Source: Lachnospiraceae bacterium
GTDB taxonomy: Bacteria > Bacillota > Clostridia > Lachnospirales > Lachnospiraceae
Assembly (NCBI GenBank): GCA_017524035.1
Contig: JAFWUY010000124.1
Coordinates: forward strand, 1-50,573
Reading direction: 5' to 3'
Length of the DNA stretch: 50,573 bases
The notes under the pieces are model-generated. The model did no database searches and was not told where the DNA came from. It saw nothing but the letters and a program-made list of their open reading frames with translations. Made by a program: the position numbers and the translations under genes. Positions 28,406-37,848 of this stretch are shown here, in pieces (positions within the stretch are counted from its first letter, which is position 1; every line of letters begins with the position of its first letter).

Positions 28406-29542
28406 ATGAAAAAGAATTCGATGTTCAAAAAAATTATTGCCGCAGGTGTCTGTTCCATGGCATTCCTTACCGCATGCGGCGGAGCTTCTTATGATTCCGC
28501 TTCGGGTAACGGCGCATATTATGCAACTGCTCCCACAGCCGGTGAAAGCTACGATTATAAGGTCGATGACTATGACTACGGCTACTTTGATGACTATGCC
28601 GTCGCAGATATGGAGATGGCCTCTGAAGGCACAGCCCCCGGTTCTTCGACCCGTCTCGGGGATTCCGGTGCGACCACTCCCCAGACCGCGGATCTTAGCA
28701 GAAAGCTGATCACTACTGCCACCATCGATGTGGAGACCAAGGAATTTGACAAGCTCTACAACGATATCGAGACATATGTCAGAAACGCAGGCGGATATCT
28801 TGAGTCCATCAACACATACAACGGAAGCCGTTATAACGGTCAGGTTGTCGAAAGACACGCAAATCTTACCGTAAGGATACCCGCACAGAGCCTTGATGCG
28901 TTCCTTGAAGAGATAGGAAATGCCGGCAACATCACCAACAGAAGCCAGAATGTTGAAGACATCACCCTTACCTATGTTGATCTCGAAGCTCACAAGAAGA
29001 CTCTTATTGATGAGCAGGAACGTCTTGAGGAGTTCCTCAGGGAAGCCGAGACCATCGAGGATATCATTTATATAGAGGACAGACTCGCAGGTATCAGATA
29101 CCAGCTTGAGAGCATGGAAAGCCAGCTCCGTACCTATGACAACAAGGTCAATTACTCAACCGTATATCTCAATATCGATGAAGTGGTAGAGTATACTCCC
29201 GTTGTTTACGAAGAGCCCACCGTCTGGGAAAGAATGAAGGAAGGCTTTGACGATTCGATCGAAGACATCAAGAGAGGATTCCAGAATTTCGCAGTATGGT
29301 TCGTATCCAATGTCATCTACCTTGCCATCTTCGCCATCATCATCTTTGCAATAGTAAGATGGATCCTTTATCTTGCATCCGATAAGAGAGCAGCCAAGAA
29401 GGCGGCAAAGCGTGCAAAGAAACAGAAAGCCCAGTACGAAGCTTATCAGAATACAATGAACACTCTTGCAAATGCGGAGCCCGTTACCGGTCAGAATAAG
29501 GCTCAGGCAGAAGCTCCCGCTGAAAATAAAGAGAACAAATAA
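28406..29542 (+). CDS. DUF4349 lipoprotein with C-terminal membrane helix
   Basis: 378 residues. A lipoprotein signal with lipobox LTAC ends near residue 22. A low-complexity Tyr/Asp/Gly/Ser segment follows, then the DUF4349 core (LSRKLITTATIDVETKEFD, GGYLES, LTVRIPAQSLDAFL), a coiled coil (DEQERLEEFLREAETIEDIIYIEDRL) and a transmembrane helix (about 300-325) with a basic, Ala/Lys-rich cytoplasmic tail. Start chosen at 28406 because of GGAGGAAA and the MKKN signal start; the ATG at 28385 lacks these. DUF4349 proteins are envelope proteins of unresolved role. Confidence 0.86.
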   Translation: MKKNSMFKKIIAAGVCSMAFLTACGGASYDSASGNGAYYATAPTAGESYDYKVDDYDYGYFDDYAVADMEMASEGTAPGSSTRLGDSGATTPQTADLSRKLITTATIDVETKEFDKLYNDIETYVRNAGGYLESINTYNGSRYNGQVVERHANLTVRIPAQSLDAFLEEIGNAGNITNRSQNVEDITLTYVDLEAHKKTLIDEQERLEEFLREAETIEDIIYIEDRLAGIRYQLESMESQLRTYDNKVNYSTVYLNIDEVVEYTPVVYEEPTVWERMKEGFDDSIEDIKRGFQNFAVWFVSNVIYLAIFAIIIFAIVRWILYLASDKRAAKKAAKRAKKQKAQYEAYQNTMNTLANAEPVTGQNKAQAEAPAENKENK

Positions 29543-29549
29543 TTAATGC

Positions 29550-29582
29550 GGGTGAACGCAGGGAAGTATCCTGCGTTCACCC
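29550..29582 (+). terminator. Perfect 13-bp hairpin between the DUF4349 and era genes
   Basis: GGGTGAACGCAGG pairs perfectly with CCTGCGTTCACCC across a 7-nt loop. It resembles an intrinsic terminator but is followed by AAAAGG, not a T-run, and era starts only 14 bp after it. The AAAAGGA ribosome-binding site of era directly follows the stem, so the hairpin could instead protect a processed 3' end or affect era translation. Confidence 0.55.
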
Positions 29583-29596
29583 AAAAGGAATAAAAC

Positions 29597-30493
29597 GTGT
29601 CAGAAAAGAAATCCGGATTTGTCGGTGTTATCGGCAAAGCAAACGTAGGCAAATCCACGCTGGTAAATTCAATAGTCGGTCAGAAGATCGCAATCACATC
29701 ACCCAAGCCGCAGACTACACGCAAGAAGGCGAGGGCGGTATTTACCGATGACAGGGGACAGATAGTATTCCTTGATACTCCCGGCATCCATAAATCAAGA
29801 TCGAAGCTCGGCGACTATATGATGTCGAGCGCATGGAGCACATTTGCCGATGCTGATGTGATCCTTTGGATGACAGAGCCTTCCGATATCTTTACGGAGA
29901 CGGAAGAGCTGATCTGTACCAAACTGAACACTTTGGAATGTCCCATAATTCTTGTGATCAACAAGACGGATACGATATCAAAGGATAAGCTCCTCGAATT
30001 CATTGCTTCATACAGCAAGCATATGGATTTTACGGAGGTTGTACCGATATCGGCTCTTAAAGGCAGGAATGTGGACGATCTCGTGGATACCGTTTTTAAG
30101 TATCTTCCGGAGGGAGAACCGTTCTATGATGAAGATACGATAACCGACCAGCCGGTCAAGCAGATAGCTGCCGAGATCATCAGGGAAAAAGCTCTTATGT
30201 GTCTCGGTGAAGAGGTTCCTCACGGGCTCGCGGTTGCGATCGATCAGATGAAGTTTGACAACGGTATGTATTACATTGATGCCACGATCTATTGTGAGCG
30301 TGATTCCCACAAGGGAATGATCATCGGAAAGGGCGGAAGCAAGTTAAAGGAGATCGGTTCAAAGGCCCGTCCCGAGATTGAAGAGCTCTGTGAGAGCAAG
30401 GTTTACCTTAAACTCTGGGTCAAGGTTAAGAAGGACTGGAGAGACTCGGATATACTTTTGAAGAATTTCGGATTTGACAAGTCGCAGTTATGA
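29597..30493 (+). CDS. era: GTPase Era
   Basis: 298-residue GTPase that binds 16S rRNA and assists 30S maturation. It has G1 GKANVGKSTL, the switch segment KPQTTR, G3 DTPGIH, G4 NKTD, and the C-terminal KH domain with GMIIGKGGSKLKEIGSKAR. The start is GTG with AAGGA 7 bp upstream. It overlaps recO by four bases (ATGA); the era-recO pair is common in Firmicutes. Confidence 0.96.
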   Translation: MSEKKSGFVGVIGKANVGKSTLVNSIVGQKIAITSPKPQTTRKKARAVFTDDRGQIVFLDTPGIHKSRSKLGDYMMSSAWSTFADADVILWMTEPSDIFTETEELICTKLNTLECPIILVINKTDTISKDKLLEFIASYSKHMDFTEVVPISALKGRNVDDLVDTVFKYLPEGEPFYDEDTITDQPVKQIAAEIIREKALMCLGEEVPHGLAVAIDQMKFDNGMYYIDATIYCERDSHKGMIIGKGGSKLKEIGSKARPEIEELCESKVYLKLWVKVKKDWRDSDILLKNFGFDKSQL

Positions 30494-31137
30494 AAGATTT
30501 CTTTACCTGTACCGGAATGGTCCTGAGGTCGAGACCTGCCGGCGAAAACGACAGACTCATAACACTGCTTGCGGGGACTGAGGGAAAACTCAATGTATTT
30601 GTGAGAGGAGCACGTAAGCCTTCTTCTCGCTTTGCCGCTTCATCCGAAAGCTTTGCGTTCGGAGAATTCAAGCTCAGTCACGGTACGAGTGCATATTATC
30701 TCAATGATGCCGATATATCCAATTACTTTGAGGAATTCAGGACCGATATAGAGCTTGCCGCATACGCTTCCTATTTTGCGGAGATTGCCGATTATTACTG
30801 TGTTGAAGGCGACGATGCCACATCGATGCTCGGACTTTTGTATGCATCACTGCTTGCACTGAACAATCCAAATTTTTCTTACAGGCTTGTCAGATGCATC
30901 TTTGTTCTCAGGGCGATCGTTCTGAACGGTGAATTTCCCGGACTGCCGCAGGGAAGGAGCTTTAACGAAGCCGTGATTGCTGCGATAGAACGCATCGAAA
31001 ACGCCGACCTGAGACACCTTTATACATTTAAACTGACGTATCCTGCGGAGGACGAGCTTTTCAGGCTGACCACAGAATATGAAAAACGTTTCATGGACAG
31101 ACACTTCAGATCACTTGAAGTACTTGCCGCACTTTGA
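30490..31137 (+). CDS. recO: DNA repair protein RecO, short form
   Basis: Loads RecA onto SSB-coated DNA in the RecFOR pathway. Residues 1-80 are the OB-fold (TGMVLRSRPAGENDRLITLL, GKLNVFVRGARKP). The helical domain follows with RLVRCIFVLRAIVLNGEFPGLP. At 215 residues it is shorter than the usual 240-250, and the CxxC...CxxC zinc finger normally found after the GxxP motif is missing, replaced by a direct run into the final helices. Overlap with era and the preserved N-terminal domain support a functional gene. Confidence 0.9.
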   Translation: MKDFFTCTGMVLRSRPAGENDRLITLLAGTEGKLNVFVRGARKPSSRFAASSESFAFGEFKLSHGTSAYYLNDADISNYFEEFRTDIELAAYASYFAEIADYYCVEGDDATSMLGLLYASLLALNNPNFSYRLVRCIFVLRAIVLNGEFPGLPQGRSFNEAVIAAIERIENADLRHLYTFKLTYPAEDELFRLTTEYEKRFMDRHFRSLEVLAAL

Positions 31138-31166
31138 TATATGTAATTAACATCCCGGAGGTATTT

Positions 31167-32117
31167 ATGAAAAAGAAATTTGGTTTATTTGCACTGTGCC
31201 TGTCACTCATGCTGGCGGCATGCGGAAACACCGCCCCCGAACCCGAGCCGGAAGAAGATGAAGATGAGATCGTCATTGAACTTTCTGACAAGAAGGTTGA
31301 GATTCAGGCAGGAGAAGAGACCGAAGTTGAGATTGAAAATTACGACGACCTCTCCAAGGTCAAGGTAAAGGTGGAAGATGAAGATATCGCCGAGTGTGAT
31401 ATCGATGATGAGATCATTACCATTACCGGTATTTCCGAAGGCAAGACCAAGGTCATTGTCAGCGCAAAGGGAGCTGAGGACGTAAGCATAACCGTTAAGG
31501 TCACCGAGCCCGATGAGCCTGTTATCGTCACTCCTGCAGTTTTCTTCCCCGAGACATCTCGTTACACATACCGTTTCGTCATGGATGAAAACGTATGGTA
31601 CAACATGCTTGACAGTGATCCGCTTTACAGGGAACTTGCTGATTTCCTCGGAGGTCTGCAGATTGGTATCAATTTCTATCTGGATTTTTATAATGATACC
31701 GAAACATCCGGTACCGCTGTTATGATTTATGATGTTAATGCATTCGGAGTTGACTTTGCCGATGCACTTGCGGATGAAGATAACTTCCGTGAATTCGTTT
31801 CCGTGCTGATGGCTGCCGAAGGGTATGACTATTATGACGATTCAATGTATGATGCGCTCGTTGGGATGAAGGACGAGCTTATCGAAACGCTCAGCGATGA
31901 GATCACGGGAGAAATGCAGAACACGAACAATACGTATGATCTGAAGTGGTCCATAGACGGTAACGTTCTCACTCTCGATATGGGAGGCAATGACGTTTAT
32001 TCCATGCCCGTAGATGAGAATGACGGCTCATTTACACTTTACATATCTAACGAAGAGATCGGAGACAATCCTGTATTCTACAAAGACCTTGCTATGGAAT
32101 TTCATCCCGAGCGTTGA
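31167..32117 (+). CDS. Lipoprotein with Big2-like domain, function unknown
   Basis: 316 residues with lipobox LAAC after an MKKK signal peptide. An acidic linker leads to an immunoglobulin-like bacterial Big2 domain (about 35-115: IVIELSDKKVEIQAGEE, ITITGISEGKTKVIVSAKG). The remaining ~190 residues are acidic and Tyr/Asp-rich with no family recognised. The start at 31167 follows GGAGG; an earlier ATG at 31134 lacks one and would bury the signal peptide. Probably anchored on the outer face of the membrane. Confidence 0.8.
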   Translation: MKKKFGLFALCLSLMLAACGNTAPEPEPEEDEDEIVIELSDKKVEIQAGEETEVEIENYDDLSKVKVKVEDEDIAECDIDDEIITITGISEGKTKVIVSAKGAEDVSITVKVTEPDEPVIVTPAVFFPETSRYTYRFVMDENVWYNMLDSDPLYRELADFLGGLQIGINFYLDFYNDTETSGTAVMIYDVNAFGVDFADALADEDNFREFVSVLMAAEGYDYYDDSMYDALVGMKDELIETLSDEITGEMQNTNNTYDLKWSIDGNVLTLDMGGNDVYSMPVDENDGSFTLYISNEEIGDNPVFYKDLAMEFHPER

Positions 32118-32137
32118 CGGTTTCGGAGCATAAAGAG

Positions 32138-32165
32138 GGTATGGCTGAGAAGCCATACCTTTTTT
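32138..32165 (+). terminator. Intrinsic terminator after the Big2 lipoprotein
   Basis: GGTATGGCT, a GAGA tetraloop, AGCCATACC, then TTTTTT. This is a textbook 9-bp stem and U-tract, 20 bp after the stop codon. Confidence 0.92.
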
Positions 32166-32200
32166 GTGTCCCGAAGGCGGTCCGCAACACATTTTATGCC

Positions 32201-32229
32201 TTGAAGACCATGCCCCGCTGTGATAAAAT
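32201..32229 (+). promoter_or_regulatory. Promoter of the glycyl-tRNA synthetase gene
   Basis: TTGAAG, a 17-nt spacer, and TAAAAT with an extended TGA in front, 43 bp before the start codon. The leader is too short for a T-box riboswitch and none is visible. Confidence 0.72.
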
Positions 32230-32271
32230 CTGCTCTGTATGTGAATATTTTTCCCTGAAAGGAAGAAAATT

Positions 32272-33672
32272 ATGGAAAAGACAATGGACAAGATCGTTAC
32301 TCTTGCGAAAGGAAGAGGATTTATATATCCCGGTTCCGAGATATACGGAGGACTTGCCAATACCTGGGATTACGGAAATCTCGGTGTTGAACTTAAGAAT
32401 AATGTAAAGAGAGCGTGGTGGCAGAAGTTTGTTCAGGAGAACCCCTATAATGTGGGTGTTGACTGTGCAATACTCATGAATCCCCAGACATGGATCGCAT
32501 CCGGACATCTCGGAAGCTTTTCCGATCCTCTTATGGATTGTAAGGAGTGTCATGAGAGATTCCGTGCGGATAAGATCATAGAGGATTTTGCCCAGGAAAA
32601 CGGCATTACCCTTGAGTCATCCGTTGACGGATGGAGCCATGAGAAAATGATGGAATTCATCAGGGATAATTCTGTTCCCTGTCCGACCTGCGGAAAGCAT
32701 AATTTCACCGATATAAGAGAATTCAACCTCATGTTCAAGACTTTCCAGGGCGTTACCGAGGATGCAAAGAGCGTTGTATATCTTCGCCCCGAGACCGCAC
32801 AGGGAATATTTGTCAACTTCAAGAATGTACAGCGTTCATCACGTAAGAAGGTTCCTTTCGGAATCTGCCAGATAGGTAAATCATTCCGTAACGAGATCAC
32901 TCCCGGAAACTTCACCTTCAGAACCAGAGAGTTTGAGCAGATGGAGCTTGAGTTCTTCTGCAAGCCCGGAACCCAGACTGAGTGGTTTGAGTACTGGAGA
33001 AAGACCTGCTATGAATGGCTTCTTTCTCTCGGCATCAAAAAGGAAAACTTACGTCTCCGCGATCATGATCCCGAGGAGCTTTCCTTCTACAGCGATCATA
33101 CGACCGATATTGAATATGCATTCCCGTTCACTGACTGGGGTGAGCTTTGGGGCATTGCATCCAGAACCGATTATGACCTTACGAGACATCAGGAGACTTC
33201 CGGTGAGCCCATGGAATACTTTGATGATGAGCTTAACGAGAAGTACATTCCCTATGTTGTTGAACCTTCACTCGGAGCCGACCGTGTTGTTCTCGCGTTC
33301 CTTTGCGAAGCATATGATGAGGAAAATCTCGGGACGGAAGAAGCTCCCGACATCAGAACGGTGCTTCGTTTCCATCCCGCACTTGCTCCCGTCAAGATCG
33401 GTATCCTTCCTCTTTCCAAGAAGCTTAACGAGGGTGCCGAGAAAATATATGCACAGCTTTCCAAGAAGTATAACTGTGAATTCGATGACAGGGGAAATAT
33501 CGGAAAGAGATACCGCCGTCAGGATGAGATCGGTACTCCTTTCTGCATAACCTACGATTTCGATTCCGAGACCGATAACATGGTAACCGTCAGATTCCGT
33601 GATTCCATGGAGCAGGAGAGGGTTGCCATAGCTGATCTCGACAGCTATTTCGCAGATAAGTTCACATTCTGA
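32272..33672 (+). CDS. glyQS: Glycine--tRNA ligase, single-chain type
   Basis: 466-residue class II synthetase of the dimeric alpha2 type found in archaea, eukaryotes and many Firmicutes, rather than the split GlyQ/GlyS form. It has motif 1 [22 protein letters not shown], cysteine pairs CKECHE and CPTCG, motif 2 around FRNEITPG...[10 protein letters not shown], motif 3 [13 protein letters not shown] and a C-terminal anticodon-binding domain. The start follows GGAAGAAA. It has its own promoter and is followed by a REP-like element before alaS. Confidence 0.95.
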   Translation: MEKTMDKIVTLAKGRGFIYPGSEIYGGLANTWDYGNLGVELKNNVKRAWWQKFVQENPYNVGVDCAILMNPQTWIASGHLGSFSDPLMDCKECHERFRADKIIEDFAQENGITLESSVDGWSHEKMMEFIRDNSVPCPTCGKHNFTDIREFNLMFKTFQGVTEDAKSVVYLRPETAQGIFVNFKNVQRSSRKKVPFGICQIGKSFRNEITPGNFTFRTREFEQMELEFFCKPGTQTEWFEYWRKTCYEWLLSLGIKKENLRLRDHDPEELSFYSDHTTDIEYAFPFTDWGELWGIASRTDYDLTRHQETSGEPMEYFDDELNEKYIPYVVEPSLGADRVVLAFLCEAYDEENLGTEEAPDIRTVLRFHPALAPVKIGILPLSKKLNEGAEKIYAQLSKKYNCEFDDRGNIGKRYRRQDEIGTPFCITYDFDSETDNMVTVRFRDSMEQERVAIADLDSYFADKFTF

Positions 33673-33684
33673 ATCGATTCTACA

Positions 33685-33748
33685 GAAACAGGGGGACGGT
33701 TCCGCTGTTTCAAAAAATAAACGAAACAGTGGAACCGTCCCCTGTTTC
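33685..33748. repeat. REP-like inverted repeat between glyQS and alaS
   Basis: Two arms (33685-33711 and 33723-33748), each beginning GAAACAG and ending CTGTTTC, are inverted copies of one another with one mismatch and one inserted G, separated by 11 bp. The arm core contains GGGGACGGTTCC. GGGGACGGTTC-type palindromes of this kind are known as dispersed REP-like elements that may be mobilised by REP-associated (RAYT/TnpA-like) transposases. The right arm ends next to the GGAG ribosome-binding site of alaS. No second copy was found in this window. Confidence 0.82.
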
Positions 33749-33762
33749 CGGAGATTTTTAAG

Positions 33763-36417
33763 ATGAAAAAGTTTACCTATAACGAATTAAGAAATGCATG
33801 GCTTGATTTCTATAAGGAAAGGGGACATGTCGATATCGGTGCCGTATCGCTCGTATCCGACGGTTCTACCGGTGTTATGTTCAATGTCGCCGGAATGCAG
33901 CCCCTTATGCCTTATCTGCTTGGGGAAAAGCATCCCAAGGGAACCAGACTCTGCAATATACAGGGCTGCGTGCGTACCAATGATATCGATTCCGTAGGAG
34001 ATAAGAGCCATCTTACTTTCTTCGAGATGATGGGAAGCTGGAGCCTCGGAGATTATTTCAAGGAAGAGCGCTGTCAGTGGAGTTTTGAACTTCTTACACA
34101 GGTATTCGGATTTGATGCCGATCACCTTGCAGCTACCGTATTCGAAGGCGATGAGAATGCACCCAGGGATGACGAGGGTGCCGCTTTCCGCGAGAAATCA
34201 GGCTTCAAGAAAGAAAACATATTCTTCCTTCCGGCCGAGGACAACTGGTGGGGACTTGAGTACGGACCCTGCGGTCCCGACTCCGAGATGTTCTTTATCG
34301 ACGAAACAAAAGCTCCCTGCGGACCTGACTGTAAGCCTGGATGCCACTGCGGAAGATATACCGAGGTCGGTAACGACGTGTTCATGCAGTATGAAAAGCA
34401 TCACGACGGACACCTTACTCCCCTTAAACAGAAGAATGTCGATACAGGATGGGGACTTGAGAGAAATTTCGCTTTCCTTAACGGAATAGATGATGTTTAT
34501 AAGACCGAGCTTTTTGCTTCCGTCATAGCGAAGATCGAGGAGCTCAGCGGATTTAAGTATGACGCAGAGGACAAGAATACCCGTTCAATGCGTATAGTTG
34601 CGGATCACCTTCGTACCGGTGTGATGCTCATCGGAGACGAAGCTAAGCTTCTTCCCGACAATACCGGCGCAGGATATATCCTCAGAAGGCTTATCCGCCG
34701 TGCCGTTCGTCACGGAAGATCGCTTGGACTTAATGCCGATCAGCTTCTTTTAGTAGCAAGCATCTATATTGATGATATTTACAGCGAAGGATATCCCCTC
34801 CTTGTCAAGAATAAGGATTATATCCTTGGTGAACTGAAGAAAGAAATAAACCGTTTCGAAGCAACCCTCGAAAACGGAATGGCAGAGTTTAAGAAGATCC
34901 TTGATTCGGCAAAGAGCGCAGGTTCTTCCGATATCGAAGGCAAGGACGCTTTCTATCTCTATGATACATTCGGATTCCCCGTTGAGCTCACAATGGAGCT
35001 TGCCGAGGAAGCGGGTCTTAAGGTTGACGAGGAAGGCTTCAAGGCAGCTATGGCAGAGCAGAAGGCAAAGGCAAGGGAGAATGCCAATTTCTCCGCAAAG
35101 CTTACCAGCCCCGCCGTTTACGACAAGCTTGATGAGAGCCTTAAGAGTGAGTTCATCGGATATGACACCCTTGAGGCTGAGGACACCATCGCAGCTATCG
35201 CAGGTGAAGAATCTCTTCTCGATTCACTCTCCCAAGGTGCGGAAGGAACCGTAATCACCAAGGTGACTCCGTTCTATGCAACGATGGGCGGTCAGAAGGG
35301 TGATACCGGAATTATAAAGACCGCATCCGCTGAATTTGAAGTAAGTGAAGCGGTAAAGCTTCCCGGCGGAAGGATCGGACATATCGGTAAGGTTGTAAAG
35401 GGAACCATAAATAAGGGGGATAAGGCGGCTCTTCTTGTCAATAAGGCAAACAGAGGCGCAACATGCAAGAACCACACGGCTACCCACCTTCTTCAGAAGG
35501 CACTTCAGGAAGTTCTCGGAGACAGTGCTCATCAGAAGGGTTCATACCAGGATTCCTCCAGAACGCGTTTTGACTTCAGCTACGGTCAGGCTATGACTGC
35601 GGAGCAGATTGCCAAGGTTGAAAAGATCGTCAACGAGAAGATCGCAGAGGATCTCGATGTGGTCACTAACGTAATGGGTATCGAGGAAGCCAAGGCTACA
35701 GGCGCAATGGCACTTTTCGGAGAAAAGTACGGCGATACCGTAAGAGTGGTTAATGTGGGAGACTGGTCCATAGAGCTCTGCGGAGGTACACACGTTTCAA
35801 AGACCGGACAGATCGCATCGTTCAAGATTCTTTCGGAGAGCGGTGTCGCAGCCGGTGTAAGACGTATCGAGGCCATAACCGCATCCAATGTGATCGCATA
35901 TTATGAAGAGCAGAATAACCTTCTTGCGGAGGCGGCAAAAGCTGCCAAGACTTCACCTGAGAATCTTGCGGGACGTATCGCACAGATGAACGAAGAGATC
36001 AAGGTTCTTAATTCCGAACTTGAATCTCTTAAGAGCAAAGCTGCAAAGGATGCTCTCGGGGATGTAACGGATCAGGTTATCGATGTAAAGGGAATAGGGC
36101 TTGTTGCAACTTCCGTAAAGGGTGTTGATATGAATGGTCTCAGGGATCTCGGAGACCAGACCAAGGCTAAGCTCGGCGAAGGAGTTGTCGTTCTTTTCTC
36201 TGAAAGTGACGGCAAGGTCAATATTGTTGCAATGGCTACCGACGGTGCGGTTAAGGCCGGCGCCCATGCCGGAAACCTTATCAAGGCTCTTGCTCCCATC
36301 TGCGGAGGCGGCGGTGGCGGAAGACCTAATATGGCTCAGGCGGGAGGCAAGGATCCTTCGGGAATCGAAAAGGCCGTTACCGAAGCAAAAAATGTACTTG
36401 AATCGCAGCTTGCGTAA
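33763..36417 (+). CDS. alaS: Alanine--tRNA ligase
   Basis: 884-residue class II synthetase. It begins with the usual NELRNAWLDFYKERGH start and GVMFNVAGMQPLMPYLLG. The editing domain carries the zinc motif HTATHLL (about 572) and CGGTH (about 672), and the C-terminal domain has a coiled coil and the glycine loop GGGGGGRPNMAQAGG. Length and domains are normal. The start at 33763 has GGAG about 9 bp upstream, right beside the REP-like repeat. No T-box leader is seen. Confidence 0.96.
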   Translation: MKKFTYNELRNAWLDFYKERGHVDIGAVSLVSDGSTGVMFNVAGMQPLMPYLLGEKHPKGTRLCNIQGCVRTNDIDSVGDKSHLTFFEMMGSWSLGDYFKEERCQWSFELLTQVFGFDADHLAATVFEGDENAPRDDEGAAFREKSGFKKENIFFLPAEDNWWGLEYGPCGPDSEMFFIDETKAPCGPDCKPGCHCGRYTEVGNDVFMQYEKHHDGHLTPLKQKNVDTGWGLERNFAFLNGIDDVYKTELFASVIAKIEELSGFKYDAEDKNTRSMRIVADHLRTGVMLIGDEAKLLPDNTGAGYILRRLIRRAVRHGRSLGLNADQLLLVASIYIDDIYSEGYPLLVKNKDYILGELKKEINRFEATLENGMAEFKKILDSAKSAGSSDIEGKDAFYLYDTFGFPVELTMELAEEAGLKVDEEGFKAAMAEQKAKARENANFSAKLTSPAVYDKLDESLKSEFIGYDTLEAEDTIAAIAGEESLLDSLSQGAEGTVITKVTPFYATMGGQKGDTGIIKTASAEFEVSEAVKLPGGRIGHIGKVVKGTINKGDKAALLVNKANRGATCKNHTATHLLQKALQEVLGDSAHQKGSYQDSSRTRFDFSYGQAMTAEQIAKVEKIVNEKIAEDLDVVTNVMGIEEAKATGAMALFGEKYGDTVRVVNVGDWSIELCGGTHVSKTGQIASFKILSESGVAAGVRRIEAITASNVIAYYEEQNNLLAEAAKAAKTSPENLAGRIAQMNEEIKVLNSELESLKSKAAKDALGDVTDQVIDVKGIGLVATSVKGVDMNGLRDLGDQTKAKLGEGVVVLFSESDGKVNIVAMATDGAVKAGAHAGNLIKALAPICGGGGGGRPNMAQAGGKDPSGIEKAVTEAKNVLESQLA

Positions 36418-36446
36418 CAGTTAACCTGACAGGGAAAGGAGTAGAT

Positions 36447-37733
36447 ATGGCAAATACATTTGGCAACATTGTCAGTTCATACGGACTCAAGAGTAACGGC
36501 ATGAACGCAATCGATGTTATTGCGGGTGTTCCTGTTAGGGTCTGGAACTATCAGGGTAATGCCACCGTTTATGTATATGCCGGAAGCAAAGAGAATGCTT
36601 CCGTTGTCGCAGCCAAGATGAAGGACGCTGCAAAAAGCGCCGGGATCAAGGCTCCCAAGGTAAGCAGAGATACCATTACCTTCGGTTTCAAAAGTACAAG
36701 ATACGCGGTGGATCATTATCAGAAGATAAGGGAACTGATCACTGCAAATGCATCTTCCCTTACTTTTGACCAGTGCCCTTATTGTTTTATGGGCAGCTGT
36801 GATGTTGCCGGCATGTTCCAGGGCGTCTCCGCAAGGAGAATGCACAGGCAGTGTTTCCTCGGCAAGAGAAATATCGATATGGATATGGTAAATAATTCCG
36901 AAGGAAATTATCTTACCGGTATCATCTGTGCCCTGATAGCAGGTGCCGTGATGGTAGCCATCGATGCCGCCATGATCATAGGAAGCGATGAATATTATCC
37001 TTTCCTGTTTCTTATATTGCCGCTGCTGATAGCGGGAGCTTTCAGACTCGGCAGAGGACCGTACGGAGCTAAAGGCACCTTATGCCATGTTGTCATAAGC
37101 CTTCTTTCAATGTTTTCATTCTTTTACATTCTGGGAACCTACAAGGCCTCCATTATGTATCATGTTACTATGGCGGAAGCTGCCGAATACTTCGGAGATA
37201 TCATTGCGATCATCATCGATCCTTCATTCATAAAAATTGTCGGTGAATTTGCAGTTCTGTTTGTTATCGGACTTGTGATCGCAATATTTGCCAATCCGAC
37301 ACGTAAGTCCCAGGGAAGAAAAGCCGTACGTCAGAATGATGTATTCATTACTCCGCTTTCGTCCGTTAATACCGGATTTTCCGGAGACGACACTTATCAT
37401 GCTTACGGCACGCAGAATGCTTCAGGCGGATACGACACCTCATACGGAACCCGGAATACCTACGGTTCACAGAGTACCTACGAAACTCAGAACACCTACG
37501 GTTCGCAGAACACCTACGGTTCACAGAACACCTACGGTTCACAGAACACCTACGGTTCACAGAACACCTACGGTTCACAGAACACCTACGGTGATCAGAA
37601 TTCCTACACGGGTCAGAATATCTACGGAGCGCAGAATTCTAACGTTGATCAGGCTGCTCAGAATAACGGCGGTGACTGGAAAGAGGTTTACGGACAGCAT
37701 CCCGATAACAACAATAACAATTCGGGATATTAA
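36447..37733 (+). CDS. Membrane protein with hexapeptide-repeat tail, function unknown
   Basis: 428 residues. The N-terminal ~140 are soluble with a possible metal cluster (CPYCFMGSCDV, then HRQCFLG). Four to five membrane helices follow (about 155-285). The cytoplasmic or external tail from about 300 contains ten hexapeptides close to Asn-Thr-Tyr-Gly-Ser-Gln, then an Asn-rich end. No known family is recognised. It follows alaS by 29 bp with a GGAAAGGAG site and precedes rpsU, which has its own promoter. Confidence 0.68.
   Translation: MANTFGNIVSSYGLKSNGMNAIDVIAGVPVRVWNYQGNATVYVYAGSKENASVVAAKMKDAAKSAGIKAPKVSRDTITFGFKSTRYAVDHYQKIRELITANASSLTFDQCPYCFMGSCDVAGMFQGVSARRMHRQCFLGKRNIDMDMVNNSEGNYLTGIICALIAGAVMVAIDAAMIIGSDEYYPFLFLILPLLIAGAFRLGRGPYGAKGTLCHVVISLLSMFSFFYILGTYKASIMYHVTMAEAAEYFGDIIAIIIDPSFIKIVGEFAVLFVIGLVIAIFANPTRKSQGRKAVRQNDVFITPLSSVNTGFSGDDTYHAYGTQNASGGYDTSYGTRNTYGSQSTYETQNTYGSQNTYGSQNTYGSQNTYGSQNTYGSQNTYGDQNSYTGQNIYGAQNSNVDQAAQNNGGDWKEVYGQHPDNNNNNSGY
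37455..37634 (+). repeat. Ten 18-bp tandem repeats encoding NTYGSQ-like hexapeptides
   Basis: Period is exactly 18 bp, in frame. Units 3 to 7 are essentially identical (aacacctacggttcacag, unit 3 with one change) and the outer units diverge (STYETQ, NTYGDQ, NSYTGQ, NIYGAQ). The near identity of the central units suggests recent expansion by slippage. Confidence 0.95.
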
Positions 37734-37740
37734 AAAAGCC

Positions 37741-37770
37741 TTGACTTTTATATATTCCTGAATATATACT
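37741..37770 (+). promoter_or_regulatory. Promoter of rpsU
   Basis: TTGACT, an 18-nt spacer, TATACT, about 80 bp before the rpsU start. The overlapping TATATA gives a 16-nt alternative. A GC-rich CGCGCCACGCG-like stretch follows in the leader. Confidence 0.65.
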
Positions 37771-37848
37771 TTCAAAGTACGCGCCACGCGTATAAATATT
37801 TTAGAAATAACCCTGCAGTACAAAGGGACTGAAGGGAGGTAAGAGAAA

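Noticed and set aside
32166-32271. Possible T-box riboswitch upstream of the glycyl-tRNA synthetase gene
   Set aside because: Only about 40 nt lie between the predicted promoter and the start codon, and no T-box consensus or antiterminator hairpin is seen.
37455-37634. Regular 18-bp repeats that might suggest a CRISPR array
   Set aside because: There are no unique spacers, the period is exactly 18 bp and in frame, and the units encode hexapeptides.
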